Assembly (NCBI GenBank): GCA_029309925.1
Contig: JARKND010000001.1
Coordinates: 1,674,001-1,738,000 of the forward strand
Length of the DNA stretch: 64,000 nt
DNA from: Fulvivirgaceae bacterium JP3-4
GTDB taxonomy: Bacteria > Bacteroidota > Bacteroidia > Cytophagales > Cyclobacteriaceae
Direction of reading: 5' to 3'
The notes beneath the pieces were generated by a model that saw nothing but the letters and a program-made list of their open reading frames with translations, was not told the DNA's origin and did no database searches. Shown piece after piece: positions 17,394 through 25,659 of this stretch; within the stretch, counting starts at the first letter, position 1; every line of letters begins with the position of its first letter. The position numbers were made by a program, and so were the translations under genes.

Positions 17394-17843
17394 TTACTGT
17401 CCTACGAGTTTCTTCCAATCCTGGAAGCGCATGTCGATGCGATTCTTGATCTTTTCGTAGTTCTCCCAGCTGTCCGTGACGTGATAGATTGACGGGAGTG
17501 TTTTCACAAGGATTTCATCGTAGTCATTGCGGTAGAGGCCTCCGCCATAGTAGTAATACGTGAACATGTTTCCCTGCTTGTTGAACAATTCGTAGCCGAG
17601 ATAACCATCCCATATTTCACTGAGGATCGTACAGGAAATTTCTCTGCGTTTAAAGCGGAAGATCTGGTTGGAAGCTTCGTCTTCAAAGTACTCGGAATAC
17701 AGCCCGGAGTCAATAATCCATCCAAGATACATTCCGATATGAACGTAAGCCTGTTCGATAGGAAGGGAGTCAGGGAAATTTCCCAGGAAATGACTCTTCG
17801 CATTGTCGTAAATGGTTTTTTGAATCTCAGCTTTCTTTTCCAT
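17394..17843 (-). CDS. Conserved hypothetical protein (possibly DUF7832-like)
   Basis: A 149-residue soluble protein with no signal peptide. It begins MEKKAEIQKTIYDNAKSHFLG and has a conserved-looking core, QAYVHIGMYLGWIIDSGLYSEYF, then acidic/aromatic segments ending near a run of four Tyr (FTYYYYGGG). The His-x-x-x-Tyr-Leu-Gly-Trp pattern recalls DUF7832 proteins, by memory only. I chose the ATG at 17841-17843; an upstream TTG frame adds 12 residues with little support. It converges with the secreted TPR-like gene. Function unknown. Confidence 0.6.
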   Translation of the reverse strand: MEKKAEIQKTIYDNAKSHFLGNFPDSLPIEQAYVHIGMYLGWIIDSGLYSEYFEDEASNQIFRFKRREISCTILSEIWDGYLGYELFNKQGNMFTYYYYGGGLYRNDYDEILVKTLPSIYHVTDSWENYEKIKNRIDMRFQDWKKLVGQ

Positions 17844-18057
17844 AGAACAAGTATAGTTAAAAACCCCTAAATCCCCCAAAGTGGACTTTGGTATTTAATA
17901 CGTTTTATAAAACCCAGACACAATTAGTAACCAAAGAGTATTTGTTCTTAAAAGATAAGAGATGTATTAAAAAGAGGCGGATGTTGAAAAGTTCGGAGTG
18001 GTATCCGATACCTTCATCAAAGGTAGAGACCAGAGGCACTTGAAGGGATTCAGGGGT

Positions 18058-19290
18058 TTAAAAGAAGAAAAGGTAACCCGCAAAAATTCCTCCTAATATT
18101 CCGAACAGATCCGCAATAAGTCCACCGCTTACCGCGTAGCGTGTCCTGCGGATGTTGACAGAACCGAAGTATAATGCCAGGATGTAGAATGTGGTTTCAG
18201 CGCATCCGCGGAAGATGCTGGCCATGTTACCGACAAAAGAGTCTACACCAAATGTTTTTGAGATGTCAATCATCATTCCTCGTGCACCTGCACCACTGAG
18301 CGGTTTCATTATACCCACCGGTAGCGCATCGACAAATTCTGTTCGCTCCGTAAACAAGGAAACAGTCCAGCGAATGCCCTCAATAATATATGGCAGCGCT
18401 CCGGAACTTCTGAAGATTCCAATTGCCACCAGGAATGCAACAAGATATGGGATGATCTTTACCGCGGTTTCAAATCCCTCCTTCGCACCTTCGATGAAGG
18501 TTTCAAAGATCGGAATCCGGGCACGCAGTCCGAGTGTGATGAAGAATATGATAATTGTGAGGATTATGAAGCTGCTGAATAACAATGACTGTCTTTGAAG
18601 TTCAGCTTCGGGCAACGAATTGAAATACCATACCGATATTCCGATCAGCCCGACAATGCCGAACATGTATCCCAGCAGCACCGGGTCAAGCAGGTTTATT
18701 TTTTGCCGGATGCACACATAGATCAGTCCTGCAAGCGTTGAAAAAGATGTGGCGATCAGTGTTGGCAGGAAGATGCTCGTGGGATTTACGGAGCCCATCG
18801 TAACCCGGTCTGCAAGAATCGAAAGCGGGATGATGGTAAGGCCCGATGCATTCAGCACAAGAAACATGATCTGTGCGTTTGATGCTACTTCTTTATTCGG
18901 ATTGATTTCCTGCAGGTCTTTCATCGCCTTTAATCCAAGCGGTGTGGCTGCGTTATCGAGCCCAAGAATGTTCGCGCTAAAATTCATGATGATCGAACCG
19001 GTAGCCGGGTGGTTGCGCGGAATTTCGGGGAATAGCCTGGCGAAAAACGGTCCGACAACTCTCGATATAATCGGAATGGCTCCACCGCGTTCCCCGATCC
19101 GCATAAGGCCGAGCCAAAGCGTCATCACTCCTGTCAACCCTATCGAAAGTTCAAAGCCTGTCTTGGCAGAATCGAACGAAGCCTTCATCATGTCGGGGAA
19201 AACCGAAGCGTCATGGAAAATAGCCAAACGAATCAGCGCAACGATAAAAGCGACAATAAAAAACCCGACCCAGATGTAGTTCAACGCCAT
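18058..19290 (-). CDS. Nucleoside-recognition (SpmA-SpmB fusion) membrane protein
   Basis: A 410-residue polytopic membrane protein. Two related halves are visible: an SpmA-like half with MNFSANILGLDNAATPLGLKAM (residues ~105-130) and an SpmB-like half with YLVAFLVAIGIFRSSGALP and PLSGAGARGMMID (~285-345). Both carry Gate-domain features. In sporulating Firmicutes the separate proteins affect core dehydration; in Bacteroidota the fused form has no assigned role but is probably a transporter. It stands alone, with rsmE 108 bp upstream on the same strand. Confidence 0.88.
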   Translation of the reverse strand: MALNYIWVGFFIVAFIVALIRLAIFHDASVFPDMMKASFDSAKTGFELSIGLTGVMTLWLGLMRIGERGGAIPIISRVVGPFFARLFPEIPRNHPATGSIIMNFSANILGLDNAATPLGLKAMKDLQEINPNKEVASNAQIMFLVLNASGLTIIPLSILADRVTMGSVNPTSIFLPTLIATSFSTLAGLIYVCIRQKINLLDPVLLGYMFGIVGLIGISVWYFNSLPEAELQRQSLLFSSFIILTIIIFFITLGLRARIPIFETFIEGAKEGFETAVKIIPYLVAFLVAIGIFRSSGALPYIIEGIRWTVSLFTERTEFVDALPVGIMKPLSGAGARGMMIDISKTFGVDSFVGNMASIFRGCAETTFYILALYFGSVNIRRTRYAVSGGLIADLFGILGGIFAGYLFFF

Positions 19291-19398
19291 AGAATTGCCA
19301 TTCGCAAGTTTGACACAAGTAAGGATTTTTTATTCGCAAACACTACCGCGTGAAGTGGTGCAGACGCAGGGGTGTAAGAAAGAAGTCAAATTAAAGTA

Positions 19399-20097
19399 TT
19401 ATACATTCACCAGGTTGAGAATATGGCAGGCGGCAATCGCTGCTGTCTCCGTTCTCAAGCGGCTTTTCCCCAGGCTCACCTTTACAAATCCAGCGTTCAT
19501 GGCCGTCTCAACCTCGCCCTTGCTGAAGTCACCTTCCGGACCAATCAGCACCAGCGCTGATTCATTTTTCTTTGCAGTGGCAAGCAGGTGTGTTGGATTT
19601 TCAAAATCAACATAAGCCATGTATCTGCCCGTCTCACGCGCCTGGCCGACAAAAGTCTTGAATTCGATCATATCATTGATGACAGGCAGCGTGGCTTTAA
19701 GTGATTGTTTCATTGCGCTGACCGCGATCTTACGCAGCCTTTCCGTTTTGAGATAAGTACGTTCCGCATTTTCGCAGTCGAGCAGCGTGATCGTATCAAC
19801 ACCGAACTCTGTAGCTTTTTCAACAAACCACTCGATGCGATCGGCATTCTTGGTAGGAGAGACGGCAATGTGGATGCTGTAGGCTTTTTGGTTTTCCCTT
19901 CTGGATGACTGAATCGAGAACTCGCACTGGCGGGCATCGGCCTTGGTAATGAGTGCCTCATAGAAATATCCTTTTCCATCGGTGATGCGAAGTGCGTCTC
20001 CTGCCTTCCTTCGCAGAACTTTTACGCAATGTCTCGACTCTTCTTCATCGAGGTGATGAATACCTTGAGCGATCTCTGGCTGATAGAAAAGGTTCAC
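19399..20097 (-). CDS. rsmE: 16S rRNA (uracil1498-N3)-methyltransferase
   Basis: A 232-residue SPOUT methyltransferase. It starts (V/M)NLFYQPEI, and the family's C-terminal knot motifs are LVLIGPEGDFSKGEV and LGKSRLRTETAAIAAC. I place the start at the GTG at 20095-20097, because VNLFYQP is the conserved family N-terminus and it lies 7 bases after the stop of the acyl-CoA-binding protein gene. An upstream ATG at 20166 would overlap that gene by 62 bases. It is the last gene of the gltA-acbp-rsmE run. Confidence 0.92.
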   Translation of the reverse strand: MNLFYQPEIAQGIHHLDEEESRHCVKVLRRKAGDALRITDGKGYFYEALITKADARQCEFSIQSSRRENQKAYSIHIAVSPTKNADRIEWFVEKATEFGVDTITLLDCENAERTYLKTERLRKIAVSAMKQSLKATLPVINDMIEFKTFVGQARETGRYMAYVDFENPTHLLATAKKNESALVLIGPEGDFSKGEVETAMNAGFVKVSLGKSRLRTETAAIAACHILNLVNV

Positions 20098-20104
20098 AGA
20101 AATA

Positions 20105-20377
20105 TCAGGCGTATTCCTGGTGAAGTTTCGCAACGAGGGCAATGTATTGCTTTTTAGCCTCATCACCCGACTTACCCTTCAGCTGCGCCCATGCATCGTA
20201 TTTGGCGATGCCTTTGAAATCGAAGCCTCCCGGGCGTTCACCGGTAACATCGCCTTCTGTAGCCTGCTTAAACAAGCCGTAGAGCTGGAGCAGTTCTTCA
20301 TTGCTGGGACGCTTCGTCAGTTCTTTCGAGCGCGCAACAGCCTGATCAAATTCTTGTTGTAAATCCATAGCATTCAT
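20105..20377 (-). CDS. Acyl-CoA-binding protein
   Basis: A 90-residue protein of the ACBP family, a four-helix bundle that binds long-chain acyl-CoA esters in the cytosol. Diagnostic segments are LLQLYGLFKQATEGDV and FDFKGIAKYDAWAQLKG, with the acyl-CoA-contacting Tyr and Lys. ACBP is common in eukaryotes and patchy in bacteria; Bacteroidota often have it. The start is the ATG at 20377, or the ATG three codons later (MDLQQEF). A strong terminator for gltA ends only about 4 bases before this start codon, so its expression probably needs readthrough or a promoter inside the hairpin region. Confidence 0.93.
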   Translation of the reverse strand: MNAMDLQQEFDQAVARSKELTKRPSNEELLQLYGLFKQATEGDVTGERPGGFDFKGIAKYDAWAQLKGKSGDEAKKQYIALVAKLHQEYA

Positions 20378-20381
20378 AAAT

Positions 20382-20417
20382 AAAAAAGCCGTTATCAGCT
20401 TTGAACTGATAACGGCT
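20382..20417 (-). terminator. Rho-independent terminator after gltA
   Basis: A perfect 12-bp stem, CTGATAACGGCT's complement AGCCGTTATCAG (20387-20398) with CTGATAACGGCT (20406-20417), has a 7-base loop and runs into a U tract (complement of 20382-20387) on the minus strand. It lies 14 bases after the gltA stop and 4 bases before the next start codon. Confidence 0.9.
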
Positions 20418-20431
20418 CACGTTGTTTTGTA

Positions 20432-21718
20432 TCAGCGTTTTGATAACTCTACAAAAGGTCTGAGCTTGGCTCCTGTGTAGATCTGGCGAGGTCTTCCGAT
20501 AGGCTCTTTGTTTTCGCGCATCTCTTTCCATTGCGCGATCCATCCTGGAAGTCGACCTATCGCAAACATCACCGTGAACATGTCAACTGGAATACCCAGC
20601 GCACGATAAATGATTCCTGAATAGAAATCAACGTTAGGATACAACTTGCGCTCTACGAAGTATGGATCTTTTAATGCAGCTTCTTCAAGCTTCTTCGCAA
20701 TTTCAAGCACCGGATCGTTTACGCCCAGCTTGTTCAATACATCATCAGCAGCTTTCTTGATGATCTTGGCGCGCGGATCAAAATTTTTATAAACGCGGTG
20801 TCCGAATCCCATCAGGCGGAAGCCACTGTTTTTGTCTTTTGCTTTGTTGATCCACTTGTCAGTGTCGCCACCGTCTTTCTTGATATTTTCGAGCATCACA
20901 ATCACTTCCTGGTTAGCACCACCGTGGAGCGGACCCCAGAGAGCATTGATACCTGCCGAGATCGAAGAATAAATGCTGGCCTTTGACGAACCTACGATCC
21001 GCACGGTCGAAGTAGAGCAGTTTTGCTCGTGGTCTGCGTGCAGGATGAGTAGTTTGTCAAGCGCCTGAGAAACCACCGGGTCAACTTCATATTGTTCCGC
21101 GGGAAGCGCAAACATCATCTTCAAAAATCTTGAGCAGTAGTCGAGTGAATTGTCGGGATAATTTACCGGATGCCCCACCGCATTTTTGTAAGCCCATGCT
21201 GCAAAAGTCGGCATCTTCGCCAGTGAACGGACGATGCTGAGGTACACGCCTTCAGCCGAGCGATTTGGGTCAAGTGATTCGGGATAAAATGCAGTTTGTG
21301 AGCAGAAAAGAGACGCAAGGACACCCATCGGATGCGATGTTGAAGGGAAGCCATCCAGGATCTTCTTCGTGTCTTCATGCACCAACGTGTGTGTCTTGAT
21401 GTCATGACTGAATTTTGCAAGCTGATCTTTCGTAGGCAGTTCACCAAAGATTAGCAGGTATGCAACTTCAATGAAATTTGATTTTTCAGCCAGTTCTTCG
21501 ATGGAATATCCTCTATATCTTAAAATTCCGTTATCTCCGTCCAGGAAGGTGATGGCGCTCTTCGTGGCGCCAGTGTTTTTATAACCAAGATCAAGTGTGA
21601 TTACTTTGGCTTTCTCGAGAAGGTCGCTGATGTCAACGCCAACTTCGCCTTCCGATCCTACGATCACCGGTAGGGTGTAGGATTTACCATCAATAATCAA
21701 TTCTGCTGTTTTAGACAT
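20432..21718 (-). CDS. gltA: Citrate synthase
   Basis: A 428-residue hexameric-type citrate synthase condensing acetyl-CoA and oxaloacetate. The active-site segments are intact: LHADHEQNCSTSTVR, GPLHGGANQEV (His) and MGFGHRVYKNFDPRA (His), with an Asp further on in the family position. The N-terminal beta domain (TYKSYTL-like AELIIDGKSYTLPV) matches the Gram-negative type. Downstream is a strong terminator, then acbp and rsmE. With sucC elsewhere in the window, this is the second TCA-cycle gene here. Confidence 0.98.
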   Translation of the reverse strand: MSKTAELIIDGKSYTLPVIVGSEGEVGVDISDLLEKAKVITLDLGYKNTGATKSAITFLDGDNGILRYRGYSIEELAEKSNFIEVAYLLIFGELPTKDQLAKFSHDIKTHTLVHEDTKKILDGFPSTSHPMGVLASLFCSQTAFYPESLDPNRSAEGVYLSIVRSLAKMPTFAAWAYKNAVGHPVNYPDNSLDYCSRFLKMMFALPAEQYEVDPVVSQALDKLLILHADHEQNCSTSTVRIVGSSKASIYSSISAGINALWGPLHGGANQEVIVMLENIKKDGGDTDKWINKAKDKNSGFRLMGFGHRVYKNFDPRAKIIKKAADDVLNKLGVNDPVLEIAKKLEEAALKDPYFVERKLYPNVDFYSGIIYRALGIPVDMFTVMFAIGRLPGWIAQWKEMRENKEPIGRPRQIYTGAKLRPFVELSKR

Positions 21719-21820
21719 GTTTTACAGGTTTATTCCAAAGGTTTTAAATATAGGGTAGAATATCGGTTTGCTAAAGAATGGGGGGAAATTTATTGGTCGT
21801 TTGACCGTGAGAATGACTTT

Positions 21821-21907
21821 CGAGGTCGCAGGTTGCAAGTTTGAGGTCGCAGGTGAGAGCCATGTGGCCTCGGGACCTGCGACCTGTAACCTGAAATCTG
21901 AATCAGG
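21821..21907. repeat. Paired heptad arrays after the prohibitin-like gene
   Basis: The left arm at 21821-21854 (GAGGTCG, CAGGTTG, CAAGTTT, GAGGTCG, CAGGTGA) and right arm at 21872-21907 (GACCTGC, GACCTGT, AACCTGA, AATCTGA) are complementary. They end two bases before the SPFH stop codon complement, so on that gene's transcript the hairpin follows its stop. The neighbour on the other side is the gltA promoter region, so this array is not between convergent genes. Confidence 0.75.
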
Positions 21908-21909
21908 GG

Positions 21910-22725
21910 TTAATTATTTCCCAGGATCAACGGCATTCCTTCCTTGCCTCCCACAATAATGATCTTCGAGTTTGGCGACTTAGACAATTCCAGCGTTGCT
22001 TCTATGCCTCTCATCTTCAAAAGATTAGTAGTAAGGCTATTGTTGATGATGTTGTTCGCGCGCGATTCACCCTCCGCTGCAATACGTTTGCGCTCTGCCT
22101 CGCTTTTTTCTTTGTCGAGCCTGTACTGGTAAGCGAGTGCTTCCTGTTCCTGCTGAAGTTTGTTCTCTATCGCAATGCGGATCTGGTCAGGCAATTTGAT
22201 CGAGCGGATGAGCACCGCGGTGGCATTGACATAATTTGCGTTTAAGACTTTTTCTGTTTCGCTCTTGATTGTGTTCTCCACTTCGGCTCGTTTCGTAGAG
22301 TATATTTCCTCAGCGGTATAGCGGGCCATTACCTGGCGCGCCACGGATCTTACTTCGGGGATGACGAGCCTCTTCTCGAAATCCGTCTTGAATTTCTCAT
22401 AGATGTTTCCGATCTCATGTTCCATCGGGGTGTAGCGAACCGAGACATCAACATGAATGGGCAAACCGTTCTTGTCGTTGATGTCCATGTTTTCGTCTGA
22501 GTTTATTTCTGAAACCTCATAAACAATCAGTTCATTCCACGGAGCTTTCGTGTGGAAGCCTGGCCTGATCACGTTATCCTTATCAAGGCCCTGGCCGAAT
22601 TTGTAAAAGATCACGGCTCGTTCAGTTGGGCCAAGCGTATAAAATATACTGGACGATAGTCCCATCAGGACGAAAAGTGCGATCACGCCAACAATAATGA
22701 ATGGCAATAGTTTGCGATTGTTCAT
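21910..22725 (-). CDS. Prohibitin-like SPFH/Band 7 domain protein
   Basis: A 271-residue membrane protein. One N-terminal membrane helix (LLPFIIVGVIALFVLMGL) is followed by the Band 7 domain (PTERAVIFYKFGQGLDKDNVIRPGFHTKAPW), then a long charged coiled coil (residues ~180-225, EQEALAYQYRLDKEKSEAERKRIAAEGESRA). This is the prohibitin layout, which makes large membrane rings and often regulates FtsH-type proteases. No protease gene is adjacent. It is divergent from the TPR kinase gene across 257 bp. Confidence 0.88.
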   Translation of the reverse strand: MNNRKLLPFIIVGVIALFVLMGLSSSIFYTLGPTERAVIFYKFGQGLDKDNVIRPGFHTKAPWNELIVYEVSEINSDENMDINDKNGLPIHVDVSVRYTPMEHEIGNIYEKFKTDFEKRLVIPEVRSVARQVMARYTAEEIYSTKRAEVENTIKSETEKVLNANYVNATAVLIRSIKLPDQIRIAIENKLQQEQEALAYQYRLDKEKSEAERKRIAAEGESRANNIINNSLTTNLLKMRGIEATLELSKSPNSKIIIVGGKEGMPLILGNN

Positions 22726-22957
22726 GGGATTTATGTTAGTGGGTTAAACTTGCGATTTGTCAGCAACCGTTGTTGAGGACACCAGCCGCGCCTTCAAAAC
22801 TACAATAAAATTTTGCGTGATTGGTTGAAGGCATTGGGATTACTTCGTGCAGCGGACCTGTTTGCAAATCTTTGACGCCCAATGTATTATTGATAATACG
22901 GAGCTTACTGTAGACAATCAGGACCAGATTTCCGTGGAGAAAAATAGAAAGTATCGT

Positions 22958-22965
22958 TATTTTTG
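22958..22965 (+). promoter_or_regulatory. Candidate -7 box of the TPR-kinase promoter
   Basis: TATTTTTG matches TAnnTTTG exactly and lies 17 bases before the ATG of the kinase gene. A convincing TTTG at the -33 distance is not seen (only TTTC further off), so support is partial. Confidence 0.35.
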
Positions 22966-22982
22966 ATGTCTATACCCCCGTC

Positions 22983-25571
22983 ATGACAAGGCTTCTGGCA
23001 GCATTCATACTCTGTATTTCGTTTCTCGCTGCCTCGGCCCAACAGCGTCAGATCGATAGCCTTTCAGCCAGACTTGAGAACACTTCTAATACAAAAGATC
23101 GGATCGACCTGCTGAATGATCTGGCTCACGCATATTATGACTACGATTCCGAGCGGGGGTTTGAGTATGCATCACAGGCTTATGATCTTGCTACAGAAGC
23201 GCGTGATAATGCCAGGCGAAGACGCTCACTGACATTGAAGGGCTACTACTATTACGCAAAAGGAAATTTTTCCAAAGCACTGGAAACTTACCGTGAATCT
23301 GCTGCCATCGAGTATGCGCGCGATGATCAGGCGGGGTACAACAACGTGCTGATGGGTAACACTTTCCGAAGCATGGCGCTGTACGACTCAGCAGAAATAT
23401 ACTACGCACGAGCGATTGACCTTTTCCGTGAAATCAAATCCGAGCGCTACGTACCCTTCACACTGAAGAATCGCGTTCGATTGCTGTTGATCAAATGGCA
23501 GAATGATGAGGCGGAGCGAATTCTAACGGATTTGCTTCCTATCTACCAACGCAACAAAAACAAGAATGGCCTGGCGGACACGTGGTTCCTGATGGCCGAG
23601 ATTGCAAAGAATAAGGGTGAATATGATCGGGCTACGCAGCTCGTGAATCAGGGATGTCAGACCGCAGAAGAGGTGAAAGACGAGTTTTTGCAACTGAATT
23701 GTCTTATTAATACAGGAAACCTGCGCTTCCGAATCGGGAATTATCCAGAGGCATTAAAGATCTATATCCAGGCGCTCGGGATTTTAAAGTCGAAAGACAT
23801 GCCTTTGCTGGTGACGCAGTTGTACAATCACATTGGTGACGTCTATCGCGCGCTTGACGACAACAATGTAGCGCTCCGTTACTACAATGAAGCGATCCGG
23901 ATTGCAAAGCAGATTAATATTCCCTATGAAGAGGCAAAAATTTTGGGCAATCTTGCGAATGCTTATCGCACTGATGGAAAGCTGGGGGAGGCGGAGAAGG
24001 CTATCCAGGAATCGATGGACATTCGTACACGCCTCGAAGATGAACATGGACTTTCTCTTTGCTACACAAGCCTTGGGCAAATACGTCTTCAGCAAAAAAA
24101 TCTTTCGGAGGCGGAACGCTACTTCAATCTTGCACTTGAGATCCGCAAGAGACTGAATAACCGCGAGGGTGTATCTTCGTCCCTCTTTAATTTGTCCCTG
24201 GTATTTGCTGCGCGGAAGGATATTCAACGGACGAAGGAATATCAAATGGAGGCACTGGAAATTGAAAATTCCATCGGCAATAAATTTACGATGGGTTTTT
24301 CCAACAACCGCCTGGCCATGCTCTTTACAGACCTTGGTGATTTTGCTACTGCAGAAAAGCACCTGCGGCTCGGAGAAAAATTTGCTAACGAAACCAAGTC
24401 GAAAACGCTGATCATGAACAACGAACTGAACTGGTCTCGTTTTTATGAGAAGAAAGGAAATCTCAAAGCTTCCCTCGAGCGCTACAAACGGTATAACGCC
24501 ATTCACGACAGTATTCACAATGACATTGGTGCGCAACGGCTCGCTGAACTGCAGGCGCTCTACATGATGGAGAAGAAAGATCAGGAGATCGCCATGCTGA
24601 GCAAGGAAAGGCAGCTGCAGGAAAACGAAATTCAGCTGCAGCGCTCAAAGATCAATCTTCAGAACTTCATCATCATTGCGGGTATTGTCGGATTTGTGCT
24701 GCTATGTGTTCTTGGCGCACTGCACTATGGCTATACAAAAAGACTTCAGAAAGCAAATCGCGAAATAACGGAACAAAAAGAAGAGATTCAATCTCAGTCG
24801 GAAGAGCTGATCGATGCCAATCAGACGATTGCTGAGATAAACCGCAAGCTTGAAGGCAAGATCGAAGAACGTACACAAGCGTTGAGCCAGGCATACAAGG
24901 AGCTCGATACATTTTTTTACCGAAGCTCCCACGATTTCCGAAGACCACTGACAACTTTCCTCGGACTTGCTGAAGTAGCCAAGGTCACCGTGAAGGATCA
25001 CAATGCCCTCGAGCTCTTTGAGAAGGTGAGAGATACAGCCATCAACCTCGACAAGATGCTGGTAAAGCTCCAGTCGATCTCTGATGTAGGGTCGCAACAG
25101 CTTGTTTACAAGGAAGTTTTCATCAAAGATATTTTTGATACGGTGTGCGACTCTTTCCGTGACGAGATCCATCGCAGAAATATCAAGACGTCTGTGGAGT
25201 TCAGGGTGCCGGACGCGTTCATATCCTATCCCGCCATGGTGAAGATCATCATTGAGAATCTGGTCGAAAACGCAATTCAATTCAGCAGCACTGAAAAGCC
25301 GTTTATAAAATTAAAGGCAGTACAGACAGCGGAATACCTCACGTTGGAAATCCAGGACAACGGGCAGGGGATAGGGAAGGAATTTCACGAACAAATCTTC
25401 GATATGTACTACCGCGCCAATGAACGTTCGAAGGGAAATGGTCTTGGCCTTTACATTGTGAAGAAGGCAGTTGAAAAGCTTGGCGGCTCGATCTCCGTGA
25501 GCAGTGTTCCGCTCGGAGGCACTACGTTCACGGTAATGCTTCCAATGGAGCATCAGTTTCAGCTGAGTTAA
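22983..25571 (+). CDS. TPR-repeat sensor histidine kinase
   Basis: An 862-residue membrane kinase. A signal peptide (ending ASAQQ) precedes about ten TPR units (residues ~25-540), for example LAHAYYDYDSERGFEYASQAYDLA. A membrane helix (residues ~563-585) follows, then a coiled coil (REITEQKEEIQSQSEEL) and a kinase core with phospho-acceptor His650 in SSHDFRRPL, N-box ENLVENAIQFSS and G-box GNGLGLYIVKKA. TPRs outside the membrane probably bind a protein or peptide signal. No response regulator is adjacent, so its partner is encoded elsewhere. The architecture is common in Bacteroidota. Confidence 0.93.
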   Translation: MTRLLAAFILCISFLAASAQQRQIDSLSARLENTSNTKDRIDLLNDLAHAYYDYDSERGFEYASQAYDLATEARDNARRRRSLTLKGYYYYAKGNFSKALETYRESAAIEYARDDQAGYNNVLMGNTFRSMALYDSAEIYYARAIDLFREIKSERYVPFTLKNRVRLLLIKWQNDEAERILTDLLPIYQRNKNKNGLADTWFLMAEIAKNKGEYDRATQLVNQGCQTAEEVKDEFLQLNCLINTGNLRFRIGNYPEALKIYIQALGILKSKDMPLLVTQLYNHIGDVYRALDDNNVALRYYNEAIRIAKQINIPYEEAKILGNLANAYRTDGKLGEAEKAIQESMDIRTRLEDEHGLSLCYTSLGQIRLQQKNLSEAERYFNLALEIRKRLNNREGVSSSLFNLSLVFAARKDIQRTKEYQMEALEIENSIGNKFTMGFSNNRLAMLFTDLGDFATAEKHLRLGEKFANETKSKTLIMNNELNWSRFYEKKGNLKASLERYKRYNAIHDSIHNDIGAQRLAELQALYMMEKKDQEIAMLSKERQLQENEIQLQRSKINLQNFIIIAGIVGFVLLCVLGALHYGYTKRLQKANREITEQKEEIQSQSEELIDANQTIAEINRKLEGKIEERTQALSQAYKELDTFFYRSSHDFRRPLTTFLGLAEVAKVTVKDHNALELFEKVRDTAINLDKMLVKLQSISDVGSQQLVYKEVFIKDIFDTVCDSFRDEIHRRNIKTSVEFRVPDAFISYPAMVKIIIENLVENAIQFSSTEKPFIKLKAVQTAEYLTLEIQDNGQGIGKEFHEQIFDMYYRANERSKGNGLGLYIVKKAVEKLGGSISVSSVPLGGTTFTVMLPMEHQFQLS

Positions 25572-25589
25572 AATGCGCACAAGCCGTTA

Positions 25590-25650
25590 CAAGTTGCAGG
25601 TTTCAGGTTCCAGGGCGGGACTGCCACTTGTAACCTGAAACCTGTAACTT
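25590..25650. repeat. Short near-perfect heptad hairpin between convergent genes
   Basis: The left arm (25590-25612; CAGGTTT, CAGGTTC units) and right arm (25625-25650; TTGTAAC, CTGAAAC, CTGTAAC units) pair over about 19 bp with one mismatch, around a 12-bp GC-rich loop. The hairpin lies 18 bases after the TPR-kinase stop and 9 bases beyond the oxidoreductase stop on the other strand. Confidence 0.8.
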
Positions 25651-25659
25651 TTCAGCGTA

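Noticed and set aside
20098-20166. Longer ATG start for rsmE
   Set aside because: It overlaps the ACBP gene by 62 bases; the family N-terminus begins at the GTG I used.
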